From assembly GCA_947624215.1 (NCBI GenBank), contig CANQJJ010000004.1, positions 1 to 64,000 of the forward strand: a DNA stretch of 64,000 nt. Reading direction: 5' to 3'. Under the pieces are notes generated by a model that was not told the DNA's origin, did no database searches, and was given only the letters and a program-made list of their open reading frames with translations. The position numbers were made by a program, and so were the translations under genes. Shown piece after piece: positions 17,522-28,100 of this stretch (position 1 is the first letter of the stretch; each line of letters starts with the position of its first letter). This DNA comes from an uncultured Clostridia bacterium (GTDB taxonomy: Bacteria; Bacillota; Clostridia; Christensenellales; Borkfalkiaceae).

Positions 17522-17992
17522 TCATTGCCTCCATGGACGCTCCTCTGCATAGACCATTTCTGCGGCTTTACGCAAATCTGTTATGCCTGAAGCGGGGACA
17601 CAATAGACCTCTTCCATCCTACCAACTTCTGTAAGATGCGGTTTCTTGTTAATGGTGATTATGCGTCTTACATTTGTTATGTAGTCCAACACCTTCTTTC
17701 TCTCCGACGGATCTATGCAATATTTTTCCCATTGCCGCTCCGTAAGAACGAACTCTGTTGTGGGCTCTACGAGTCTATAATTAGCCAAGTAAAGCTCATT
17801 GCATAGAGCGCATACTGTATCTGCCACGGTCTTGGCGGATATATCCGTTCGCTTATCAACCGACAAAAGAATTTGATACACGCGATAAAGAATCAAAGGT
17901 GTAATTGCCGCACCATTCATCTTTTGCATTGCTAACATCTCGCTGCGTATAACTTCAAACTCACTTCGATTTTCATTTGCTTTTTTTACCAT
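17522..17992 (-). CDS. Hypothetical protein of the candidate element
   Basis: A 156-residue protein of mixed charge with predicted helices; hydrophobic residues are spaced as in a small globular protein (ITPLILYRVYQILLSVDKR, ISAKTVADTVCALCNELYLANYRLV). No signal peptide or membrane segment and no family that I recognise. The ATG at 17992 is chosen because AAGGAGAAATTAT precedes it; a TTG 33 bases upstream in frame has no well-spaced site. It could be a replication or regulatory protein of the element, but nothing in the sequence proves it. Codon use is AT-rich like its neighbours. Confidence 0.65.
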   Translation of the reverse strand: MVKKANENRSEFEVIRSEMLAMQKMNGAAITPLILYRVYQILLSVDKRTDISAKTVADTVCALCNELYLANYRLVEPTTEFVLTERQWEKYCIDPSERKKVLDYITNVRRIITINKKPHLTEVGRMEEVYCVPASGITDLRKAAEMVYAEERPWRQ

Positions 17993-18064
17993 ATAATTTC
18001 TCCTTATATAAAGATTCAATTGCAATTAGTCTTGGTTGGTTCCCTCCTATCGTTTTTCCGTTTT

Positions 18065-18094
18065 CTATCCGAATTTCAGATACCATGCGACCAT
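18065..18094 (-). CDS. Possible nine-residue leader peptide
   Basis: Downstream of a near-perfect AAGGAGG with a 7-base spacer, an ATG opens the frame MVAWYLKFG and a stop codon. A second Shine-Dalgarno-like AGGAGGG follows before the real site of the 156-residue gene. The arrangement resembles a translated leader that could couple or attenuate expression. The rest of the roughly 560-base stretch 17993-18553 is AT-rich, with no other supportable gene. Confidence 0.35.
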   Translation of the reverse strand: MVAWYLKFG

Positions 18095-18397
18095 AAAAGC
18101 GCCTCCTTGTCTTTTGAATATTTTTATCATAACCACGCATAAAACGGCTTAAACGGGTTTTCGAAAAATTATTTTTCATAGACACAATACTTTGTGTATG
18201 ACGCAAAAATAGTCCCTTTATCGCCCCAAATTTAGCTTTTTTGGCGAAAAAGACAGACCTCAAAAGAACACTATATAGTACAGGATTTTTATGCAATTTT
18301 TCAAAGAAAAACAAAAATTTTTTCTGTTTTTCCGAAAAATTTTTTTCGAAGCGGAAAAATTGCCCTTTCGGTAAAATGCCCTCTTCTCCTGCACATG

Positions 18398-18423
18398 AAA
18401 AAAACCGCCCGATTTGGGCGGTT
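18398..18423 (-). terminator. Terminator after the lipoprotein gene
   Basis: On the minus strand ACCGCCC-AAAT-CGGGCGGT is followed by seven T. It lies about 130 bases after the lipoprotein stop codon and closes the giant-protein operon. Confidence 0.85.
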
Positions 18424-18553
18424 CAGGCGGTCGAGATTGTGTTCTTGATAAATGATATGGCAAAGAGGAATCGGGCGGTTTAGCGGTGATTTACGCCGCT
18501 TTGCGCGTGAGTTCCTTTTTTATTCAGTATTGTTCTTTTTAAGGCGCACGGAT

Positions 18554-19159
18554 CTATGCCGTAAACCGATACACGAGCGTAAATTCGCCGCCGGAGTTTT
18601 TATATGAAATCGTAAGGGCGGTGAAAGCCGTCTCGGTATAGGCGATCTCGACGGTCATTCCCTCCGCCCAAATGGTTTGCCCGAAAAAGCCTCTCACGTC
18701 GGTTACATCCGCGGAAAACACGTTCCCGTTCGTTTTCACGTTGGCAAAATACGCCTCGGAGAAGGTGAGATTTTCTGCTGAAAGTTGCTTTACGGGCAAG
18801 TCGATGGAATCACCCGTTTGCGACGTTACCTTACCGTCCGCCACGGACATGGTACCATTGTATGTCGTCTTACGGCTCTCGGGAATGACGAAATTTCCGC
18901 CCTGTTCCTCGAACGTTTGGAGCTGTTCGTAGGTATATTCCACGGTAAAACCGCTCTCTGTTGCCATCGTCTTGTAGCTCCCGGTCAGCGTCTCGCCATC
19001 GACCGTTGCATTGACCGATAGCGAGACGGTCTGATAGTCAAGCGCTTTGAGTTCGTTCAATGTGTCGTAGACGGTTTTCACCTCCGTTTTGGAACAGCCG
19101 CAGAGGCCGACCGTAAGACAGAGAACCGATATGATCCCAATCAAAATTTTGCGTTTCAT
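18554..19159 (-). CDS. Lipoprotein of unknown function
   Basis: A 201-residue protein with a lipoprotein signal peptide: MKRK, a hydrophobic core, and lipobox VGLCGC with the lipidated Cys at about residue 20 or 22. The mature part is a mainly beta-structured domain (VSLSVNATVDGETLTGSYKT, FTVEYTYEQLQTF, TALTISYKNSGGEFTLVYRF) similar in texture to outer-surface LolA-like folds, but not assignable. It starts 12 bases after the stop of the giant surface protein and is surely in the same operon, so a role as partner or assembly factor of that protein is reasonable but unproven. It contains a GGACATGGTACC motif copy read as GTMSV. Confidence 0.8.
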   Translation of the reverse strand: MKRKILIGIISVLCLTVGLCGCSKTEVKTVYDTLNELKALDYQTVSLSVNATVDGETLTGSYKTMATESGFTVEYTYEQLQTFEEQGGNFVIPESRKTTYNGTMSVADGKVTSQTGDSIDLPVKQLSAENLTFSEAYFANVKTNGNVFSADVTDVRGFFGQTIWAEGMTVEIAYTETAFTALTISYKNSGGEFTLVYRFTA

Positions 19160-19171
19160 CTTACACCTCCC

Positions 19172-22100
19172 TCAGTGGAATTTTCTTCTGACGAACCACA
19201 CGGCCGCCAACGCGGATGCCGCCGCAAGCGCCGTAGACATGACCGAAATTGCCGTCTTGAATGCGGAATCATAAGCATCATTGACCGCTTCCACGGCAGT
19301 ATTGTAGCTCTCCATCACGGACTTCAAGGCGTTATAAGCATCGTTCGCCTGTGCGCGTTCCTCTTCGGAGAGCCCGTTCCAAGTCTCGGCGGCGCGCTTG
19401 ATGGCGTCGAACTTCTGCTCGGATGTGGTTGCGCTGTCAATCAACGCAACTTCATCCTTGAATTTTTGTGCCAATCCGAGGGCGGGAACGTCGCGCGTCT
19501 CCTTTTCGCCGCAGACCGTACAACTCCGTTCTTCTGTGCCCTTCTCGGTGTAGGTCGGCGCTTTCGTCTGCTTCCAATCATCGCTATATTGATGGCCTGT
19601 AGCCGCTCTGATCCACTCTTGGTCGCCATATTCATTCGCCCCCTGAGCGTTTTTGAAATACTTATCGCACGTCGCGCAGTGATAATACTCAAAGTTACCG
19701 CTTTCCGTGCAAGTGGGGTCTTTAGCTTGGACATGCCCCTCATCGAAGTTGTGGCCCGCAGGAATGACGATGGGAGTTTTGATCAAAGTCTTGCCTTGCG
19801 CGTCGGAATACATATGGCCGCAGTCATCGCAGTAATAATATTCCTCGTAGCCGTCTTGCGTACAGGTCGCCTCTTTCCGTTCGACCCTTCTAAGGTTTGT
19901 ATGCGCGGTAGAGTCGATATCAAGCGTTTGTGTCGTTTTTGCGGTATAAGTTCCTTCGCCGAATTCCACCGTCACCGTTGCAATATACTCTTGTGAACCT
20001 TCGTTGACACAGGTGGCGTCCACGCGGCTTCCTGCTTTAATGTCTGCCTTCACAGACATGGTATGTCCGTCTGTGTCCTCGTCGCATTGGTCACAGGTGA
20101 ATGTCGCCGTTGCGGAAATGTAGCCCTCCCACTTCCACGTCGGGTCACCGTAGCTATGGCCTGTGGCGGGGATGACTTCGGGCGTTTCGATCAAAGTTTC
20201 ACCATCCGCGTCGGAATACATGTGGCCGCAGTCATCGCAGTAATAATATTCTTCATAGCCGTCTTGTGTACAGGTCGCCGCTTTCCGTTCGACCTTTCTA
20301 AGGTTTGTATGCGCGGTAGAGTCGATATCAAGCGTTTGCGTCGTTTTTGCGGTATAAGTTCCTTCGCCGAAGTCTACCGTCACCGTTGCGGTGTACTCTT
20401 GCGAACCCTCGTTGACACAGGTGGCGTCCACGCGGCTTCCCGCTTTAATGTCTGCCTTCACAGACATGATATGGCCGTCTGTGCCCTCATCGCATTGGTC
20501 GCAAGTGAATGTCGCCGTTGCGGAAGTGTAGCCATTCCAAGTCCACGTCGGGGTGCCATAGTGGTGACCTGTAGCGGAAATGGTTTCATAATTTCCATCC
20601 GATTGATCGCACCAAATGCAATGGTGGGATTGCTTGCCGTTCTCCGTGCAGGTAGGAGCCTCATCGACTTCGTATTGGTCGCTGTATTGATGTTCGACCA
20701 TATCAATCTGCTTGGCGGCCACGAGCTCGTCACAGACTGTGCAGCGGGCGCCGAGAACGCCGTATTCCGAACAAGTGGGCGCGAGCTCTTGCTTCCATTC
20801 GCCGAGGGTGTGGATGTGCGCACCTTGTGCCATGACGCCCACGCGGTTGGCCTCTGCCCGCGTTTGGATCTGCCCGCATTCCGTGCATTGATAATAGAAC
20901 GGCTTGCCGTTGTCGTAGCCAAAGAAAGCATCGAGCAGGAAGTCAATGAGCCATTGCAGGAAAGTCTTGCTCACATACTTCTTTTCATAGTGGTGAGCGG
21001 TCTTGGAGAGCGGCTCGGTGATCTCAAGGTCACAATTCTCGCAGGAGAAGGTCACTTCGCCCTCTTCCTCACAGGTCGCCTCGCGCTTGACTTCACGCGT
21101 GAAGCTATGGCCCGTCGGTGCAATTTCTTCAACCTCACGCTCCTGACAGTTCTTGCAGTCACGGGAATGGGAGCCCGCCGTTTCACAGCTTGCAGTTTGC
21201 GTTACCACCCATTCCTCGAAGCTATGGCCCGTCGGCTCTTCGTCCTTGCTGATTTCACGATACGATTCGCCGCAGACGGAACAAGTATATTCGTCGTAAC
21301 CCCATTCCGTACAGGTGGCATTATGGTGGACGCATTGATAATTATGCTCGCCGTTATGCGACCACACCGCATAGAATGTGACATCTTTGGTGGCTACCAT
21401 GTCCGAGGTGTACCCATTCCATTCAATAAATGTGTAGCCACGTTTCTCGGGCGTAGCAGGCTCGGGGATAGCTTCATTGAAGCGGAGTTCATGGGATTCA
21501 TAGACGTGTCCGTTCTCATCCGCGAAGTTCACATGATAGAGACGCTCGCTCTTGACGAGGACGGCACGGGCGACGATGTTTGTAATGGACGTCGCGGGCA
21601 CGAAGTCCGCTTCTCCGTCATTGTCAAGATCCCAACCGACGAATTGTGAGACAGAATCATCGGTGAGCACGGGGGAGACATAAGGCTGACGGATGATTTG
21701 CGAGGTGGTGTAATAGCCGTAGTCGATGAGCTCACCGTCGAGCCCATAGAATTCTGCTGAGATCCACTCGCCGCCGTAGTAGACCTTATTCCCATTCGCC
21801 CAATTTGGATAATCGTGATCCCACATGACCGAATCTTTTTCTGCTTCCACATAGATATTGACGCCGGTAACGGAGTAAAATGCGTAGGAGCCCTGAATGT
21901 CAACCCCCTTCTTCAAAATGATGTTTTTGAGGGTTATGGGAATAGAGGAATCCCAACCAAAATACTCTCCGATCCAGTGGCTGGGGAATTCAGTTATAAT
22001 TAAGGTTTCAAGATTGGTTAGGGGAGCAAGAAGATGTAAACGATCCCCTCCAATCGTTATTCGACGCAGGCGATAACATCCATCAAATGCGCCTTCCGCA

Positions 22101-25100
22101 ATTATATCCAAATCGACAACAATGTCGGTTGCATTTTCGTCAACCTTGACAAGGCAATTCCCAAGCTGTAAAATCCCCTCGTTCCAATATTGCGGATTTG
22201 TAAGGACAGCCGTACCATCAAAAGCCAAACTACCCACTTCTATCACGCCATCCGGAAGCTTGATGTTTGTCAAACTATAACAATTTTGGAAGGCCCTTGC
22301 GCCAATGATTGTGAGCTTACTTTCTTTTTCAAAAATTACAGTCACCAAATTCGTGCATTCGGCAAAAGCTGTACCTTCAATGTTTTGCACGCTTGCAGGA
22401 ATACGAACACTTGTTAACTTCTCGCACCCGTAAAAAGCAAATCCACCAATCGTCGTTACGCTTTCGGGGATTTCAATACTCGTTAGAGTATTGCACTCAA
22501 AGGAATTGTTAAAATCGCGATAATCATTAGCGCTAAAAGCAAAGTCATCGATTTGAGTGAAGGAATCCGGGATGATGACGTTTTTCACACCGAACATGCG
22601 ATAAACTGTATACGGCGCGCCGTCAAAATCTCTCGGAAGCGTGATCGTATCTTTTTCCCCGAAATATGCGATCAATTTGACTTCCTCATTTTCCTTCATG
22701 AACCGGAAACCATCTTCCGTGTCGACATACTCAAATCCGGTGACTCCATCTGCATAATGTTTCCCTTGGCGATCGATCAAAACCTTTGCATTCCTTGCAA
22801 CACTGCCATATTCAGAGGAACCAAGTTGAATGGGCAAGTCGCTATGATTGATAACCAAATAAAGATTATCACATAGCTCAAATGCTTCAGAGCCGATCCT
22901 TGTTACTCCGGCTGGAATTTCGATACTTGCCAAACTCACACAATCTCTAAAAGCATCGGAACTGATACTTATCAGATTATCGGGCAGTTTAACGTAAGAC
23001 AGGAATGCCATTTCACGGAATGTATAACCGGGGATCTCTGTTAAAACGCTATCCGGAGCAAATGATAACGAACTTATTTTATTGCAATTTAATAAATAGG
23101 AAACATCTGTGACAGAAGCCGGGATCTCAATTTCCGTCAGAGTAGGGATTGCATAGATGATCTTTGTCATCGCTTTATCGTATATTACGCCGTTCCGCGC
23201 TTCAAGTGTTTCATTGTTCGGGTCGATGGTGATCGTGTCCAGCGGACACCCAAGGAAACAATTCTCCACTGTAGTCAGGCCCGCGGGAAGGTGGATGCTC
23301 GTCAAACTGTAGCAATTCATAAAGGCGTACCACTCAATGCTTGTTACTCCCATGGGAACCTCAAAAGCAACTAAGTTCTCACAATCATAGAAGGCTCCGT
23401 AACCGATAGTCGTGAGACAGCTTTCTGCCTCAAATGTTACTCTTGTTAAACTGGTGCAACCCTTAAAGGCATAACTACTAATAATTTCCACACTTGCAGG
23501 GATTTCAATACTTGTTAAACTCTTACAATCCTCAAAGGAAGAAGCACCGATATAAGTCACACCATCTGGAATTTCAATGCTCGTCAAATTACTACAACCG
23601 GAGAAAGCGGAGTCGATATATGCCAATTGACTTCCTTCTTCGAATGCAACATGCTGAAGTGACTGTTTTCCCGAAAAAGCCCCCGAAATGCTGGTAATCG
23701 ACGCAGGAATAGTGATATCTGTTACCGTACCCGAAACGTAAACAATATATGTTTTATTGGCGTCATAAATTATGCCGTCAATATTTATAAAATTTTTGTT
23801 CGCCTCGTCAATCGTGAATTCTTTAATGTTGCAATTCTGAAATGCACCGCCCGATATGTATGACACACCGACAGGGATATTGATTTTGGCCAAACTTACA
23901 CAATCTTGAAATGCACGGGAACCAATGCTTTGCACATTGTCCGGGATTATAACTTCTTGCAAACTGCTACATCCGCAAAAAGTCTCCTGTGCAATCGTTG
24001 TTATTTTTGTCGGTAGTGTTATGCGCGTCAAACTGCTGCAATCTCTAAAAGCATAACCGAGTATATCGTTTACACTCGTAGGAAGATCGATGTCTTTCAA
24101 ACTCCTACATCCATCAAAGGCATAGTAATCTATCCTTGTGATACTTTCGGGAAGTCCAACGCGGATCAAGTTGGTGCAGTTGGAAAAAATAGACTCGCTG
24201 AGTACCGTTATCCCGACAGGTATATCCACGCTTTTCAAACTGATACAACGATAGAACGCATTATCGCCAATACTTGTCACGCTCTCGGGAATATCGATGC
24301 TTTCCAAACTCTCACACAAATAGAAAGCACCGCTGCCAATACTTGTTACACCCTCTGAAATGTTGATGCGCTCCAAGCCGTTACAAGCGTCGAACGCATA
24401 GTTGCCAATGGTTTCCACGCTCTCGGGAATATCAATGCTCTCCAATCTGCTACAACTAAAGAACGCATAGTTGCCAATACTTATTACACTCTCGGGGATA
24501 TCAAAGCTCTCTAAATTGCTGCAATAATAGAAAGCATTGTCGCCAATACTTGTCACGCTTGCAGGAAGTGTAACGCTTACCAATCCCCTACACTCATAGA
24601 AAGCATTATTTCCAATAAACTTTAGTTCACTTTCCGCTTCGACCGTTACGGTTGTTAAGCCACCGCTTGCGTAAAATGCTTCATCATCGATCTGCGTAAA
24701 AGTTTTTGGTATGATCACATTTTTCACGCCGGTCATGCGGTAAACCGTATAAGACGCTTCGTTGATTGCCTTCGGTAAAGTTACCGTGTCCTTTGCACCG
24801 AGATAGGAAATCAATTTTATTGAGCCGTTTTCCTTTTGGAACAGGAAGTCGTCAGTCGTCTCAATGTACTCGACACTCGAAGACACATCTTTATAGTGTG
24901 TCCCTTGACCGTCGATCAATATCAGCGCATGTTCGGCGATTCCCCCATACCTATTATCTCCGAGTTCAATGGGCAAATCGCTATGATTCACAACCTTATA
25001 AAGTTGCGTACAGAAATCAAAAGCATAATCGCCGATATTCGTCACCCCCGCAGGTATGACAACGCTCATTAGGCCGCTACAACCGGTAAAAGTTCCCTCG

Positions 25101-28100
25101 CCGATTTTTTTCACGCCCGACGGAATGACAATGCCCGACAAGCCACTATACGAAAAGGCGTAATTTTCGATAGATGTTATGCCTTGCGGGAGATCGATCT
25201 CCCGCAAACTGCTACAATAGGTAAAAGCGCGATCTCCTATAGACGTGACACTTTGTGGGATTTCAATTTTCTGCAAACTGCTGCAATAGCCAAAAGTTCC
25301 AGTTTCAATAGATGTTATGTTTGACGAAATATTAACATTTATGAGATTTCTGCAATTGTAAAATGCACCATCTTCAATGGTCGTCACACATTCCGGGATA
25401 GCAATACTGATCAGCCCACTGTTGAAAAAAGCCGAAGAGGAAATAATCGTTACGCTTTGAGGAATTTCAATCACGGTGAGATCAACACAATCCGCAAATG
25501 CGCCGCCGTAAATATTTGTAACGCCCTCTGCAAGCCTTAGACTCCCGTAAATTCCTTTGCCGATATATTCACTTAACAAAATGGAAGCCCAATGATCCAA
25601 GTAGTCACTCCAGTTGAACGAAATTACATTCGTCAACTCATATCTTGCAGGGCATTCCAAAAACGATCCATAGCCTACCATCGTTACAGTGTGGGGAACA
25701 TTTACGGTTTGCAAATCGGCAAGTCCATAGAACGCCATGTATCCGATCTTTGTGAGCCCTTCTGTGAGGGTCACTATTTTGAGGGAGGCGGGGGTGTAGG
25801 TGGCGTTGGCTTCGTAGCTGCCCGCGCCGAAAATGTAGCCGAGCCAAGTGATCTCATCATCTTCGAAGGACGCGCCGATGAACGGGAGCGTCACTTCCGT
25901 CAAGTCGTTGCAGTCCGCAAAGGCGCCGATCCCGATGATGAGCTGAAGTTTGTTCTCGTCGGGAATGGTCAACGATTTGAGTTTTGCGCCACGGAAAGCG
26001 TATGCGCCAATGTCAATGACACTTTCGGGGATGACCAATTCGGTGATACCCGTGTACGCGAAGGCGTAGTCGTAAATGCCCTTGAGTTTAGACGTCTCGG
26101 AGACGGGGATCTTCGTGAGCGACGAGCAGCCGTAGAAGGCGTAGTCGGAAATTTCCACGATGCTATCGGGAAGTTCGATGTCCTTGAGGCTCGTGCATCC
26201 GTAGAAGGCGCCCTCATAGATACCTGCAAGGCGGTTGCCATCCGCAAAGTTCACCCGCTCGAGCGCAGAGCAGAGCGCAAAGGCGTAGTAGTCGATGGAG
26301 ACGACGCTTGCCGGCACCGTGAACTCCGTGAGGCTCTGCATATTGTAGAAGGCGCGGTAGCCGAAGGTGAGAAGGTTGGTGACGTTGGAGAAGTCGATGG
26401 CCGTAAGCGCGCTGTTTTCAAATGCGCCGAAGCCGATCGTCTCCACGGTCGCAGGGACGATAAAGGTGCCACCCATGCCCGCAGGTACCGCAATCAATTT
26501 GCTCTTATCCTTGTTGTAAAGGACGCCTTTATCATCTGTCGAATAGTAGGGATTCTCGCCGTCCACAACAAATTTTTCGAGGTTCTGAAGCCCGACGAAG
26601 GCGTACTCGCCGATATATTCCACGTTGGCGGGAATGGTAAGCTCAGTGAGGCCTGTATTGTAGAAGGCATTGGCGCGGATCTCAAGGTCTTTGCCCTTGC
26701 CGAAGGTGACTTTTTGCAGGGTTTCGGTGTTGCGGAAGGCATTGTCGCCGATGTAGACAATCGAATCGGGAAGATCCACAGAGACAAGTTTCGTCGAATA
26801 GAATGCCTCCGCAGGAAGCTCTGAGAAAGCGCTGTCCTCGGGGAAAATGACTGATTGGATCCCGCTCTCCGAGAACACACCTGTACCCATTGTGACGACG
26901 GACGCGGGCACCGTGACCGAGGTGAGGCTCTTCGTGAGCGCGAAGGCATACTGCTCAACGACCTTGAGCATACTCGCATTCGCAAATTCTACGTTGGTGA
27001 TCGGCGTGTTGTAGAAGGCATTCTTGCCGATGAACTCCACGGACGCGGGGATGATGATTTGCTTGAGTTTGCTGTATGCGAACGCATACGCCTGAATGCT
27101 CGTCAAACTCTCGGGAAGGGTGACCGATTCCACATCCGAATAGGCGAAGGCATTGCCGCCGATGGAGGAAACTTTGCCATACGGAAAGGCATTAAGATCC
27201 AACGTAGTTTCCGTTCCGAGGTATTCGATCACGGACACGGTACCGTCCTTTAACGTCGCATAGCGCCATGTTCCGTCCGAAGTCACTTCATTTACGCCGA
27301 CGTAGTAGCCACGGATGCCCTCATCCCAATTCTCCTGAAGATAGAGCGGAAGCGTTTCCGCCTTGAAGTAGATGTCGAGGTTTTCCGCGCCGTAGAAGGC
27401 GTAGGTGCCGATGTGTTCAATGGACGCAGGGATCTCCAACCTCGTGAGGGCATTGCATCCGTAGAAGGCGTAGCGGCCGATGTCCGTCACCGTTTCGGGA
27501 AGCGTGATGCTTGAAAGGCTCGCGTCGTAACGGAAGGCAAAGTTGTCGATATTCGCAAGTTTGGCATTGCCGAAGTCAATGGAATACAGATTTCTCATCC
27601 CTTCGAAGCCATGCGCGGCAATCGAAGTGAGTGCGCTTCCGTTTTCAAAGGTAATAGATTGGATTTGCTCACTTCCCTTGAGGAAATAGGCGGGGATGAT
27701 GTCGAGTCTACTCCCCTCCGCAAAGGTGAGAGAGGTGAGGTCTTTGCTGCCCGCGAAGGCCTCCTGCCCGATGGTAGAGACATTTTTTGGAACACGGAAA
27801 GAGTTTATCCCCGTATAAGCGAAAGCGGCATAGCCGATGCGCGGCAGTTCGCTTTCCGGTCCGAATACAACTTCGATAAGCGCGTAGTCCTCGGCAAAGG
27901 CAAAGCGGGAAATTTTGGTCACGCTATCGGGGATCTCGATCATGGAGAGCGATGTATTTTGCGAGAATGCGTACTCTTCGATGCTCTCCAAGGTTTGCGG
28001 AAGCGTATAAGAAGTCATGCCCGCGCAGTCATAGAAACCGTATTCACCCACCGTGACGAGTTCTTGGGGAAGTGTTACGCTCTGTAAATTCCACGCACCG

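Noticed and set aside
17973..18314. A 113-codon minus-strand frame and shorter starts within it
   Set aside because: None of its start codons has a ribosome-binding site; the only good site in the stretch opens the nine-codon frame in a different phase.
22000..25600. Possible CRISPR-like or satellite array
   Set aside because: The periodicity is that of BspA leucine-rich repeats in a single open frame; units vary in sequence and length as protein repeats do.
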